This document shows positions 1-7,903 of a stretch of 64,000 nt of DNA, piece by piece; the stretch's first letter is position 1; the number at the start of each line of letters is the position of its first letter. The stretch spans positions 1 through 64,000 of the forward strand of contig JAOASB010000041.1 of NCBI GenBank assembly GCA_025210375.1, read 5' to 3'. The translations under genes and the position numbers were made by a program. The notes below the pieces were generated by a model. That model was not told the DNA's origin and searched no databases. It saw only the letters and a list, made by a program, of their open reading frames with translations. Source of the DNA: Maledivibacter sp. (GTDB taxonomy: Bacteria > Bacillota > Clostridia > Peptostreptococcales > Caminicellaceae).

Positions 1-140
1 ACTTGGCACAATTGCATATGCGAATATCATCCTTAATTTAATTACTTAAGATATAAGCATATTTGGTGGTATAGCTTTGAAGATTTTTAAACTACATGTA
101 GTAGATGGTTTTTATAGAAAGTAATTATGCAATTTGCTCA
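1..140 (+). repeat. Repeat family A, copy 1 (truncated by window edge)
   Basis: This is the right part of an intergenic inverted-repeat element that recurs near 7904, 16751 (split), 17080 (inverted), 19643, 36880 (inverted) and as fragments near 26388 and 58320. It ends in TTATGCAATTTGCTCA, the complement of the GAGGAAATTGCATAA-type left end seen in complete copies. There is no open reading frame, so it looks like a non-autonomous (MITE-like) element. The left end lies outside the window. Confidence 0.75.
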
Positions 141-158
141 TATAATAATATTTTAGTG

Positions 159-263
159 TTGAGGGAAATGCTATTTATTAAGGAAATTTTATAATTGAGA
201 TTTAGAACAATTGAATAATATATATCGCATGGTTTTTATGGAAGGCAATTATAAAGTTTACTT
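159..263 (+). repeat. Degenerate family A remnant
   Basis: It begins TTGAGGGAAATGCT and ends with a decayed version of the family A right end (ATGGTTTTTATGGAAGGCAATTA compared with ATGGTTTTTATAGAAAGTAATTA, quoted in part). The interior is not clearly alignable by eye. It fills most of the space before the first gene. Assignment as an old copy is inference. Confidence 0.35.
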
Positions 264-343
264 TATTGATAAAAAAGTAATATGCAAATTTAAGGAGAAA
301 GTTCAATAAATAAAGCAGCGTATTATGGAAAGGAAGCGATGTA

Positions 344-1489
344 ATGATTTATTTAGATAATGCTGCCACTTCATATCCTAAACCAGAGGAGGTGTATAAA
401 GCAGTAGATAAATGCATGAGAGAGTATGGGGCAAATCCAGGAAGGTCAGGTCATAAATTAGCTTTAAAAGCAGGAAGGGCAATATATGAAACCAGGGAAT
501 TGATGTGTAAGCTTTTCAATATTGATAATCCCATGCAAATAATATTAACATCCAATGCCACGGATTCTTTAAATCTTGCAATAAAGGGTTTACTTAAGGA
601 GGGGGATCATGTAATCACATCTGGAATGGAACACAATTCACTGATAAGACCAATAAAGGCCTTAGAGGAAATAGGAGTTGAGAATACCATAATAGAATGT
701 GATAGTGAAGGTTTTATAAAGCTTGATAAATTAAGGGAGGCTATTAAGGGCAACACAAAACTAATAGCTGTGACCCATGCTTCTAATGTTACGGGAACCT
801 TAATGCCCATAGGGGAAATTGGGGAGATAGCAAAGGAGAGTAATATACCTTTATTGGTTGATGCCGCTCAAACCGCAGGAGTATATGATATAGATGTACA
901 AAAAATGAATATTGATCTACTAGCCTTCCCAGGACATAAAGGGCTTATGGGACCTCAGGGAACAGGGGCACTTTATATAGGTGAGGGAATAAAGCTGAGA
1001 CATATGAAAGAAGGGGGGACAGGAAGCAAATCGGAATCACTGCTACAGCCAGACATAATACCAGATAGGTATGAAAGTGGTACTCCAAATACATCAGGGA
1101 TTGTAGGCTTAGGGGCAGGTATAAAATATATTTTAGATATAGGTCTAGATAATATAAGAAAGCATGAAGAAGAATTAACGAAATATATGATTGATGGTTT
1201 GAGAAAGCTTGACAAGGTAAAGATATATGGACCCCTGGATGCTAAAAAAAAGGCATCTGTAATTTCAATAAATATAGGGGATTTAGATTCATCAGAGGTA
1301 AGTTATATACTAGATCAGGCATTTAATATTGCGGTGAGGTCAGGACTACATTGTGCCCCATTGGCACATAAAACCGTAGGAACATTTGAGCAAGGAACTG
1401 TGCGATTTAGTATAGGTTACTTTAATACAAAGCAAGATATTGATAGAGCCTTAGAGGCTATCCACAAAATATATGAAGAGATAGAATAA
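344..1489 (+). CDS. Cysteine desulfurase family protein (class V aminotransferase fold)
   Basis: A 381-aa PLP enzyme of the group annotated am_tr_V_EF2568 / cysteine desulfurase family. It is predicted to release sulfur or selenium from cysteine or selenocysteine as an enzyme-bound persulfide. Visible motifs: the N-terminal YLDNAATSYPKP, the PLP lysine K199 in PGHKGLMGPQGTG, and the candidate catalytic Cys337 in RSGLHCAPLAHK. Length is normal for the family. The ATG is preceded by an AAGGAAG ribosome site. The E. faecalis relative is encoded with selenium-dependent hydroxylase genes; here the other two usual companions (yedF and a DUF3343 gene) are about 40 kb downstream. The exact substrate is unknown. 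A downstream lipid kinase follows after 40 bp, possibly co-transcribed. Confidence 0.9.
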   Translation: MIYLDNAATSYPKPEEVYKAVDKCMREYGANPGRSGHKLALKAGRAIYETRELMCKLFNIDNPMQIILTSNATDSLNLAIKGLLKEGDHVITSGMEHNSLIRPIKALEEIGVENTIIECDSEGFIKLDKLREAIKGNTKLIAVTHASNVTGTLMPIGEIGEIAKESNIPLLVDAAQTAGVYDIDVQKMNIDLLAFPGHKGLMGPQGTGALYIGEGIKLRHMKEGGTGSKSESLLQPDIIPDRYESGTPNTSGIVGLGAGIKYILDIGLDNIRKHEEELTKYMIDGLRKLDKVKIYGPLDAKKKASVISINIGDLDSSEVSYILDQAFNIAVRSGLHCAPLAHKTVGTFEQGTVRFSIGYFNTKQDIDRALEAIHKIYEEIE

Positions 1490-1529
1490 AAAATAACATT
1501 ACCAAAGACAATGATTAGGTGAGGGCACT

Positions 1530-2405
1530 ATGAAGAAATATTTATTTATAGTAAATCCTGTTGCAGGTAAGGGAAAGACATTGGAGCTGGTTCCTAAAAT
1601 AAAGGAGAGCTTTGATAAAGATAAGATAGATTATGATATAAAAATAACTGAAGAGAGGGGCCAAGGAGAGACAATAGCAAGGGAAGCGGCCCAGCAAGGG
1701 TATACCCATATTATTTCTGTTGGTGGAGACGGAACCGCTTATGAGGTTATTAATGGTATCGGTAGTGGGAATGTCGTACTAGGAATACTACCAGCAGGAA
1801 CCGGTAACGATTTTGTAAGGATGACAGAATTACCGAAGGACTACGATGAAATCTTAAAGCATTTTAAAGCTTCTAAAACAAAAAGGATAGACATTGGTAA
1901 GGCAAATAATAGATATTTTTTAAATTATTCAAGTGTGGGCATTGATTCAGAGATAGTAAAGGAAACAGAAGATATAAAAAAATATATCTCTGGACCTTCA
2001 GCCTATATTGTAGGCGTTTTTAAAACCTTAATAAAGTATAAGAATAAAGAAGTAGATATATTAATAGATGGAAAAAAAATAAGAAGAAACATTGAACTCA
2101 TAGCAGTCGGTAATGGTAAATATTATGGTGGGGGTATGAAGATAAATCCCTCAGCCGATCTTGAAGACGGACTTTTAGATATTTGTATAGTTAATAAAAT
2201 TAATAAATTTAAATTTGCTTTGCTTTTCTCTACTGTTTTTAAGGGAAATCATACAAAGTTTGAAGAGGTGGAAGTTTTTAAAGGTAAAGAAGTGAAAATA
2301 TTAGGTGAAGATTCGCTACTATTATATGCCGATGGAGATATGATTGGAAATACCCCTGCTGTTATTGAGGTACAAAAAGAATCCGTTGAGATTATTATTC
2401 CGTAA
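1530..2405 (+). CDS. YegS/Rv2252/BmrU family lipid kinase (diacylglycerol kinase fold)
   Basis: A 291-aa cytosolic or peripheral-membrane lipid kinase. It is predicted to phosphorylate diacylglycerol or a related lipid using ATP and so feed the phospholipid pool. The diacylglycerol-kinase catalytic domain is plain: NPVAGKGKTL near the N-terminus, the glycine-rich GGDGTAYEVINGI (about residues 67-79), LPAGTGNDFVR, SSVGIDSEIV and the C-terminal DGLLDICIV and ADGDMIG blocks typical of BmrU/DgkB proteins. Length matches the family. The GTGAGGGCACTATG context gives a reasonable ribosome site. It follows the desulfurase-like gene by 40 bp. Substrate specificity cannot be read from sequence alone. 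Confidence 0.92.
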   Translation: MKKYLFIVNPVAGKGKTLELVPKIKESFDKDKIDYDIKITEERGQGETIAREAAQQGYTHIISVGGDGTAYEVINGIGSGNVVLGILPAGTGNDFVRMTELPKDYDEILKHFKASKTKRIDIGKANNRYFLNYSSVGIDSEIVKETEDIKKYISGPSAYIVGVFKTLIKYKNKEVDILIDGKKIRRNIELIAVGNGKYYGGGMKINPSADLEDGLLDICIVNKINKFKFALLFSTVFKGNHTKFEEVEVFKGKEVKILGEDSLLLYADGDMIGNTPAVIEVQKESVEIIIP

Positions 2406-2462
2406 AAATATGAATAATTAAGGCACCCCTTAGAAAAAATAAATCTAGGAGGTGCTTTGTTA

Positions 2463-2729
2463 GTGAAAAAAACTATAGCATTAAGTAATGTTTCCCAGGA
2501 CATTAAGGATGTACTCATTGAAAAGGGGTATAAAATAGTTGATATGTCATATAAAGGTTATGTAGATACCATACTATATAATAGCGATACGGGATCATTA
2601 AGTTATTTAAATGTATTTGACAATGTTATTGATATGGATAATGGAGCCTTCGTAATAGATGTAAAAAATAAAACTTCCGATGAAATTGAAAAAATAATTG
2701 AAAACAGAAGCTATACTTCATTATTTTAA
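2463..2729 (+). CDS. YkuS family (UPF0180) small protein
   Basis: An 88-aa protein resembling the Firmicute YkuS/UPF0180 family, whose function is unknown. It shows the family pattern of a short alpha/beta protein: an N-terminal IALSNVSQDIKDVLIEKGYKIVD segment (quoted in part) followed by a stretch reading DTILYNSDTG. I chose GTG at 2463 because the AGGAGG at 2447-2452 is 10 bp from it but only 4 bp from the TTG at 2457. The gene follows the lipid kinase by about 57 bp. A family B repeat begins about 30-70 bp after the stop codon. Confidence 0.75.
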   Translation: MKKTIALSNVSQDIKDVLIEKGYKIVDMSYKGYVDTILYNSDTGSLSYLNVFDNVIDMDNGAFVIDVKNKTSDEIEKIIENRSYTSLF

Positions 2730-2757
2730 TGATAAATGAAGCATGGGAAGGCCTTTA

Positions 2758-2902
2758 ATTTTGATATGTATAAATTAACTGTTTAACTGGAATATCTATA
2801 TAGATTTCCAAAAGCTAAACTTAATTTATACATCTCAAAATATCCGATGATTCTAGGGATTTTTGATGTGTATAAATTAACTGTTTAACTGGAATATCTA
2901 TA
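2758..2902 (+). repeat. Repeat family B: right-half copy joined to a full 104-bp copy
   Basis: The full copy spans 2799-2902, runs TATAG...CTATA and is a long imperfect hairpin. Its two arms of roughly 45 bp carry AATTTATACA / TGTATAAATT and a short apical loop. A right-half fragment (2758-2800) precedes it and shares the TATA with the full copy. The element lies between the convergent ykuS-like and yyaC-like genes. Confidence 0.85.
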
Positions 2903-2916
2903 GATTTCCCAACATG

Positions 2917-2953
2917 AAAAAGAGCAGCTAACTCAGATTAAACTGCTCTTTTT
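2917..2953 (-). terminator. Intrinsic terminator of the YyaC-like gene
   Basis: Arms AAAAAGAGCAG (2917-2927) and CTGCTCTTTTT (2943-2953) form a stem. Read on the minus strand it ends in a T-run. The stem overlaps the last codons and stop codon of the yyaC-like gene, so its 3' end is unusually compact. Confidence 0.8.
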
Positions 2954-3536
2954 TTGAATCCTTCTCATTTTGAAATTTGCATAGACCAAAGTATATTGCA
3001 CTTGAAATAGTTTCAGCCATATTCATTACTAAGCTTAGCCGTGTATTTTGAAGCACAATATATTCCATGAAGCCTCCTAGATTAACTATTCCGGTTATAT
3101 GGATATCTCCAACAGCAGGTAAATTCTTTTTGACTCCAGCTCCAGGCTTTATAGGGCCTTGAGATACTGTTAAGTAACCTACCCTATCTACCTTACCTAG
3201 ACAAGCATCGATTGCAACCACAAAAGGGTTTTTATGGGAAGCATAGATTGTTTTAATGCTTTCATCAAGATTTTTAGCATGGACAGGTTCATCAAGGGTT
3301 CCATAAACATGAACATCCTTAAATCGTTTTAGCACTTTTTTCATTTTGTATCCACTTAGGGGGCCTAAAGAATCACCGGTAGATCTATCTGTACCTATGC
3401 ATAGTATGACTATTTCCCCATGATTATTACTATAGGAATCCTTGAGATGGGATAAAAACATATCAGAAAAATATGATGTGGCCAAGGGTGTCTCAATATT
3501 TATAGTGTTATTTGAAAGATTTGATGTCAAATTCAA
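2928..3536 (-). CDS. yyaC: YyaC family sporulation protein (spore protease-like)
   Basis: A 202-aa protein of the YyaC family, structurally related to the GPR spore protease and found in endospore formers. Family landmarks visible: VILCIGTDRSTGDSLGP near residue 45, a DEPVHAKNL segment, VVAIDACLG, and GPIKPGAGVKKNLPAVGD near residue 130. Length is typical. It is encoded opposite its neighbours and convergent with the ykuS-like gene; the divergent neighbour is the sigma-54 activator. Expression is probably sporulation-controlled, but I could not define its promoter. A proteolytic role is suggested by family annotation and has not been shown. Confidence 0.88.
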   Translation of the reverse strand: MNLTSNLSNNTINIETPLATSYFSDMFLSHLKDSYSNNHGEIVILCIGTDRSTGDSLGPLSGYKMKKVLKRFKDVHVYGTLDEPVHAKNLDESIKTIYASHKNPFVVAIDACLGKVDRVGYLTVSQGPIKPGAGVKKNLPAVGDIHITGIVNLGGFMEYIVLQNTRLSLVMNMAETISSAIYFGLCKFQNEKDSKKEQFNLS

Positions 3537-3713
3537 GCTAATGCCCCTTCCTTAAAAATATAGTTATTTACAAAAAGTTTTCCCCCTATGAAGAAAAAAA
3601 TACATGAAAAAACTATTTATATAATAGATATGACGATTGAAAAAAATATATACATGATTGATGATATAAACAATTTGTAGTAATATAAAAAAAAGAATGT
3701 AGGGGGGATAGTA

Positions 3714-5714
3714 ATGCCTACAAAAGAATTGTTGAATAGAAATAAAATATTTTATGAAGCATGGAAGTCATTCATTACAAAGGGAATATTGGAAAAGAAA
3801 AATTTAAGAGATTTTATAGCAGAGTCATGGACGAGAAGTAGGGAATATGGTGTAGACCCTTTCGCAGAAAAGGCTGAAATAGATTTAGATGAAGAAGAAA
3901 TTAATAAGAGATATGAGGAGTTTAAGGCACTGTTTAAAACAGCCAAACCATTTATGGACAGTCTTTATAAAATAGTGGGAGGCTCTGGCTTGCTTGTTAG
4001 ATTAACAGATAAAGATGGGTATGTTCTTGAATGTATAGGAGATAAGAATTTAATGTCCAAATATGGTATGTTAAATATGGATAAGGGGTGTAATGTAAGA
4101 GAAGAGGTAATAGGAACCAATGCAATAGGGACTGCTTTATATACTGGCAAGCCCATTCAGGTAATTGGAGCTGAGCATTTTTGCAAACAATATCATAGCT
4201 GGAGTTCTTCGGCTTGTCCAATCAGAAATGATAGGGGTGAGATGTTGGGGATACTAAGTATGACAGGGGATTTTGAGAAGGTTCACCCCCATACCCTAGG
4301 AATGGTTGTGGCCTCAGCTGAAGCAATTGAAAATCAGCTGAAGCTAGATCTTACTAATAAACAATTGGAAATTACAAATAAGCATTTTCATGCAATAATG
4401 GAATCAATATCAGAAGGATTAATTTGTATAAATAAGGAAGGGACAATAACCGATATAAATTTATTTGCTAGAAAGCTTTTATCACTAAGGGAAAAGGATA
4501 TAGTGGGGAAAAATATTAACATCATAATATGTGAAGACTATAGCCATAGAATAAAAAGGGCAATAAAGAGGGGAAGGAAGTTTGAGGAAGAAGAAACCTA
4601 TTTCAAATTAAAAAAGGGTAAAAAGTTATCGTGTATTTCAACAATGACGCCTATAAGTGATCCGGATACCAATAGACTGGAAGGAGTTGTTATAACCTTT
4701 AAAGAGGTTAAGGTTATCCATAGTCTAGTAAATAAAATAGTTGGAGCTGAGGCAAGATTTAAGTTTAGTGATATACTTGGTGAAAGTGATAAAATCAAGG
4801 AAGTAATCGATTTGGCGAAAAAATGTTCACAGCATAGTACAACTGTTTTACTTCATGGAGAAAGTGGTACTGGAAAAGAATTATTTGCTCAGTCCATACA
4901 CAATGCCAGCTCTAGAAGAAATAAACCCTTCATATTTCTTAATTGCGGAGCTATACCAAGGGAGCTTGTAGCAAGTGAACTATTTGGATATGTTGAAGGA
5001 GCATTTACTGGAGCCAAAAGAGGAGGTCATCCAGGAAAATTTGAATTAGCTGATGGGGGAACAATATTTTTAGATGAGATAGGGGATATGCCCCTAGATG
5101 CTCAAACTAATCTTCTTAGGGTTCTTGAAACCAGAGAAGTGGTTAGAGTTGGTGGGCATGAGGTTATTCCAGTGGATGTTAGAGTTATAGCAGCAACTCA
5201 TAAGGATTTAGAGAAGGAAGTTGAGCTTGGAAACTTTAGACAAGACCTTTATTATAGATTGAATGTAATGCCTATTAAAATACCTCCACTAAGGGAAAGA
5301 AAAGAGGATGTAAGGCTTTTTAGTGACTATTTTATAAATAGGTATTCAGGTAAAATGAATAAAAAGGTAAAGGGTATAAATGATAGCTTCTACAGGGGCT
5401 TAATGAGTTATAACTGGCCAGGAAATGTGAGGGAACTACAGAATGTAATGCAGCAAATAATAAATATTTTGGATAATGGTGAAATTCTAAGCTATAAATA
5501 CCTACCCAATTATATGAAAACAAATAATATGACAGAATCATTAGGAATAAGGGATAAATTACTTTCTTTAGAAGCTGTTGAGAGAATTACCATAGAAAAA
5601 ACCATCAGAGAAGTAGGAGGAAATATTGCTTTAGCATCCAGACATTTAGGTATAAGTAGAAGTTCTTTATACAGAAAAATATATAAATATGAACTTAAAC
5701 ATGTACTAGAATAG
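3714..5714 (+). CDS. Sigma-54-dependent activator, AcoR-like (GAF-PAS-AAA+-Fis HTH)
   Basis: A 666-aa bacterial enhancer-binding protein that would remodel sigma-54 RNA polymerase by ATP hydrolysis. Order of domains: an AcoR/GAF-type sensory N-terminus (about 1-210), a PAS domain (about 220-340), the AAA+ domain with Walker A GESGTGKE (382-389) and the sigma-54 contact loop GAFTGA (429-434), then a Fis-type helix-turn-helix at the C-terminus (NIALASRHLGISRSSLYRK). There is no receiver domain, so it probably senses a small ligand directly. It sits immediately upstream of a -24/-12 promoter (5885-5901) and the antiporter operon, which makes that operon its likely target. The ligand is unknown. 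The ribosome site AGGGGGG precedes the ATG. Confidence 0.92.
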   Translation: MPTKELLNRNKIFYEAWKSFITKGILEKKNLRDFIAESWTRSREYGVDPFAEKAEIDLDEEEINKRYEEFKALFKTAKPFMDSLYKIVGGSGLLVRLTDKDGYVLECIGDKNLMSKYGMLNMDKGCNVREEVIGTNAIGTALYTGKPIQVIGAEHFCKQYHSWSSSACPIRNDRGEMLGILSMTGDFEKVHPHTLGMVVASAEAIENQLKLDLTNKQLEITNKHFHAIMESISEGLICINKEGTITDINLFARKLLSLREKDIVGKNINIIICEDYSHRIKRAIKRGRKFEEEETYFKLKKGKKLSCISTMTPISDPDTNRLEGVVITFKEVKVIHSLVNKIVGAEARFKFSDILGESDKIKEVIDLAKKCSQHSTTVLLHGESGTGKELFAQSIHNASSRRNKPFIFLNCGAIPRELVASELFGYVEGAFTGAKRGGHPGKFELADGGTIFLDEIGDMPLDAQTNLLRVLETREVVRVGGHEVIPVDVRVIAATHKDLEKEVELGNFRQDLYYRLNVMPIKIPPLRERKEDVRLFSDYFINRYSGKMNKKVKGINDSFYRGLMSYNWPGNVRELQNVMQQIINILDNGEILSYKYLPNYMKTNNMTESLGIRDKLLSLEAVERITIEKTIREVGGNIALASRHLGISRSSLYRKIYKYELKHVLE

Positions 5715-5720
5715 GACATG

Positions 5721-5781
5721 TGTTTCAAAATAGAACATATTAGGACTTGCCATTTTAAAAAAACTGTAGCAAAACGAAACA
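5721..5781 (+). promoter_or_regulatory. Candidate upstream activator sites for the antiporter promoter
   Basis: Two 17-bp imperfect palindromes, TGTTTCAAAATAGAACA (5721-5737) and TGTAGCAAAACGAAACA (5765-5781), share TGT-N2-CAAAA and AACA and each contain one perfect TGTTTC/GAAACA half-site. Their centres are 44 bp apart, and the second is centred about 114 bp upstream of the -24 GG. This is a normal placement for a sigma-54 activator, but binding is inference. Confidence 0.5.
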
Positions 5782-5793
5782 CTTTTATTCTAA

Positions 5794-5828
5794 AGGAGAT
5801 TGTTATCTAATAACAATCTCCTATTTTA
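5794..5828 (+). terminator. Intrinsic terminator after the sigma-54 activator
   Basis: Perfect 13-bp arms AGGAGATTGTTAT and ATAACAATCTCCT flank a CTA loop and are followed by ATTTTATT. It separates transcription of the activator from the antiporter operon, which therefore needs its own promoter. Confidence 0.88.
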
Positions 5829-5884
5829 TTGGTAAAGAAATATATAATTCAGTGAAATGAGGGGATACATCAAGGAAAAAAATA

Positions 5885-5901
5885 TTGGCATGAAATTTGC
5901 G
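5885..5901 (+). promoter_or_regulatory. Sigma-54 (-24/-12) promoter of the antiporter operon
   Basis: The sequence TTGGCATGAAATTTGCG has GG at 5887-5888 and GC at 5899-5900 with exactly 10 bp between, matching the TGGCAC-N5-TTGC consensus closely. It lies 57 bp before the mnhE-like start and just after the terminator of the sigma-54 activator gene. Confidence 0.88.
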
Positions 5902-5957
5902 AATATAAATTAGTGGTTTTGAGGTTGAGTTATTTTGCTTTTAATTTGGAGGTAGCC

Positions 5958-6452
5958 ATGGAAAGAGATAATATATTTTTCAAAGTATTTATTTTATATA
6001 TGTTTTTTTGGATTGTCCTAGGTGAAAAAGTAGATTTTCAGATCACATTAGCAGGTATATTTGTTATATCAATGGTACTTATATGGAATTTCGGGAAAAG
6101 TAGCATATGCTACAAAGGAAAACGTTACCTAAATTATAAAAGAGGAAAGCTTTTTGTTAGTTATTTGTTTCTTCTGATGAAGGAAATAGTTATAGCAAGC
6201 CTTCAAGTAGCCAAAATAGTTTTGAGCAGAGAACTAAATATAAGTCCACAAGTTATAAAATTTGAAACTAGATTAACGGGAAATTTATATAAAACTATTT
6301 TAGCGAATTCCATAACATTAACGCCTGGAACTTTAACCATAGAAGTAAATGATAATGAATTTACTGTTCACTGTATTTCAAAAAATCAGATAGATGATGT
6401 AGTTAATTCAAAGTTTGAGAAATTACTTTTAAAGATAGAGGAGCAGTCATGA
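5958..6452 (+). CDS. mnhE: Na+/H+ antiporter subunit E (MnhE/MrpE/MbhA type)
   Basis: A 164-aa membrane subunit of a multi-subunit cation/proton antiporter. Two N-terminal membrane segments (IFFKVFILYMFFWIVL and QITLAGIFVISMVLIWNF) are followed by the conserved LLMKEIVIASLQVAKIVL region and the ANSITLTPGTLTIEV motif typical of MrpE. I chose ATG 5958 because of GGAGG at 5948-5952. An upstream in-frame GTG at 5913 falls at the expected transcription start of the sigma-54 promoter and has no ribosome site. It overlaps the next gene by 4 bp (ATGA), which indicates translational coupling. It is the first gene of the operon. Confidence 0.93.
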   Translation: MERDNIFFKVFILYMFFWIVLGEKVDFQITLAGIFVISMVLIWNFGKSSICYKGKRYLNYKRGKLFVSYLFLLMKEIVIASLQVAKIVLSRELNISPQVIKFETRLTGNLYKTILANSITLTPGTLTIEVNDNEFTVHCISKNQIDDVVNSKFEKLLLKIEEQS

Positions 6453-6715
6453 TGATAGAGAAGCTATTGGTTTTTGCATCAATTTTCTTAAGTATAACAA
6501 TATTATTATGTACCATTAGGGCTGTAAAGGGACCAGGGCCTGCTGATAGGCTTATTGCCATAAATGTTATAGGAACAAAGACAGTGGTTCTAATATCTAT
6601 TATTTCCTATATATTAAAGGAAACCTATTTTTTAGATGTAGTTATTGTGTATGCACTTATAAGTTTTATAGCTTCTATAGTGATATCAAGGCATATTCAG
6701 GCTGATAGGAGGTAA
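6449..6715 (+). CDS. mnhF: Na+/H+ antiporter subunit F (MnhF/MrpF/MbhB type)
   Basis: An 88-aa subunit with three membrane segments. The family signature is visible as GPGPADRLIAINVIGTKTV (about residues 28-46) and LDVVIVYALISFIASIV in the last helix. It overlaps subunit E by 4 bp and is followed by subunit G after a 4-bp gap. The start could be the first or second of two adjacent ATG codons. It works within the same membrane complex, and in this family the small F and G subunits are structural parts of the antiporter. Confidence 0.93.
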   Translation: MMIEKLLVFASIFLSITILLCTIRAVKGPGPADRLIAINVIGTKTVVLISIISYILKETYFLDVVIVYALISFIASIVISRHIQADRR

Positions 6716-6719
6716 AACT

Positions 6720-7004
6720 ATGAAAACTATCCTTATATGGATTACTTTAACTGGAGGGCTATTCTTTCTATTAGTTGGAACCATAGGAATATTGAGATTT
6801 CCAGACCTATATACCAGAGTCCATAGTGCTGCAAAGTGTGATACATTAGGGGCAATCCTTTGCTTGTTTGCATTAATGCTTTATAGTGGGTTCAATTTTT
6901 CAAGCTTAAAGCTATTGTTAACCATAGTGTTTCTATGGATAACGGCACCAACTGCGACTCACTTGATAGCAAAGGCCTATTATGATGGAAATAATCAGAA
7001 ATAA
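6720..7004 (+). CDS. mnhG: Na+/H+ antiporter subunit G (MnhG/MrpG/MbhC type)
   Basis: A 94-aa subunit with three predicted membrane helices. Hallmarks of MrpG are present: an N-terminal GGLFFLLVGTIGILRFPDLYTR block (quoted in part), VHSAAKCDTLGA, and the last helix LLTIVFLWITAPTATHLI. AGGAGG before the ATG gives a strong ribosome site. The TAA stop codon is immediately followed by a family C repeat, so the repeat's TAA flank coincides with the stop. Confidence 0.93.
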   Translation: MKTILIWITLTGGLFFLLVGTIGILRFPDLYTRVHSAAKCDTLGAILCLFALMLYSGFNFSSLKLLLTIVFLWITAPTATHLIAKAYYDGNNQK

Positions 7005-7156
7005 GGCATATGCAAAAAATAAATAAGTCATTTCACTTGCTATCTGAATTATTTATCTTCGTTATCGTTTCCTTACATATGCCCAATATCCTCGATTACG
7101 ATGCCTGGAAAATAATCCAGAGTCCCCTATAAACTGACCTATTTCTTTCATATGCC
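7005..7156 (+). repeat. Repeat family C, copy inside the antiporter operon
   Basis: A 152-bp element with terminal inverted repeats GGCATATGCAAAAAATAAATA at the left (quoted in part) and CATATGCC at the right. It is flanked by TAA on both sides; the left TAA is the mnhG stop codon. It shares its left end with elements at 37060, 38581 and 42832. It has no coding content and is probably a non-autonomous transposable element. Confidence 0.8.
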
Positions 7157-7179
7157 TAAGTAAATGGAGTGAGAAAGTA

Positions 7180-7416
7180 ATGAATATATTCACCATAATC
7201 ATGCTTATATTTTTAATTGGATGTTCTATAGCAGTATCAGCTATAAAGAACTTATTAGGTGCTGTTATAGTTTTTATGGCATACAGCCTTGTTATGGCCA
7301 TCCTATGGCAGCAGCTTAATGCACCGGATCTTGCCATAACTGAGGCAGCAGTAGGAGCGGGAATAACCACTCTTTTATTTGTTCTCACCTTAAAGAGAAT
7401 TAGAGGTGATAAGTAA
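7180..7416 (+). CDS. DUF4040 / MbhD-like antiporter subunit (split MrpA C-terminal part)
   Basis: A 78-aa protein of three membrane helices matching the MbhD (DUF4040) unit, which in standard Mrp systems is fused to the end of MrpA or the start of MrpB. The diagnostic stretch is VFMAYSLVMAILWQQLNAPDLAITEAAVG (about residues 30-58, quoted in part). A free-standing version is typical of the Mbh-type arrangement (E-F-G-MbhD-MbhE-B-C-D). A TGGAGTGAG ribosome site follows the family C repeat. It abuts the next gene with no gap (ends 7416; next starts 7417). Confidence 0.88.
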   Translation: MNIFTIIMLIFLIGCSIAVSAIKNLLGAVIVFMAYSLVMAILWQQLNAPDLAITEAAVGAGITTLLFVLTLKRIRGDK

Positions 7417-7695
7417 ATGAAGAAAATAGCTGCAATTACTTTAACTGTAATCATAATTTTAATTTTACTTATAGGAGTTAATGAACTACCTGTATTTGGT
7501 AAAGAAAATAATCCAGCTAATAATTATGTGGCCCATAGGTATATAGAAAAAGCAGTAGAGGAGACGGGGGCATTAAACATAGTTACTGGAATCATTTTAG
7601 ACTATAGAGCATTTGATACCTTCGGAGAAGCTACTGTGCTGTTTACAGGTATTATATCCGTTCTTATTGTACTAAAAAATTCAGGCAGAGGTTAA
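7417..7695 (+). CDS. MbhE-like antiporter subunit (split MrpA C-terminal part)
   Basis: A 92-aa protein with an N-terminal helix (IAAITLTVIIILILLIGV), an extracytoplasmic middle part, and a C-terminal helix. The family motif is NIVTGIILDYRAFDTFGEATVLF (residues about 55-77, quoted in part), the region that forms the end of MrpA in single-chain versions and is called MbhE in Mbh complexes. It starts immediately after the MbhD-like stop. A 421-bp gap holding two repeat elements separates it from mnhB, so the operon is interrupted here but all genes stay in the same direction. Confidence 0.85.
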   Translation: MKKIAAITLTVIIILILLIGVNELPVFGKENNPANNYVAHRYIEKAVEETGALNIVTGIILDYRAFDTFGEATVLFTGIISVLIVLKNSGRG

Positions 7696-7737
7696 TATAT
7701 TTTTGATATTATAAATGTGTGTTAAACCCATATTTAG

Positions 7738-7863
7738 TGGTGGAGAAGCCACATATGTTTTCTTCCAGTTCCTCCTATAAACCAGTTTTTCATCTTAATA
7801 GTAAAAGGACAAAACAGGTTTATAAAGGGAACTTTCATAAAACATATGTGTCTTCTCTAGCAG
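7738..7863 (+). repeat. Long imperfect hairpin element (family D)
   Basis: Arms of about 52 bp: left part GGAGAAGCCACATATGTTTT, right part the near complement AAAACATATGTGTCTTCTC, with an inner pair CTATAAACC / GGTTTATA and a loop of about 21 bp. It was found once in the window. It lies inside the antiporter operon between the mbhE-like and mnhB genes and would fold in the transcript; it lacks a terminal T-run, so it is not an obvious terminator. Confidence 0.7.
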
Positions 7864-7903
7864 ACTATGTTATTTCTTAAAATATTCATGCTTAAATATT
7901 AAA

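Noticed and set aside
1..20. TTGGCACAATTGCAT in family A resembles a sigma-54 promoter.
   Set aside because: GG and GC are 7 bp apart, and sigma-54 promoters need 10. The motif belongs to the repeat.
5913..5957. GTG start for mnhE at 5913.
   Set aside because: It coincides with the expected sigma-54 transcription start and lacks a ribosome site; GGAGG with ATG 5958 fits better.
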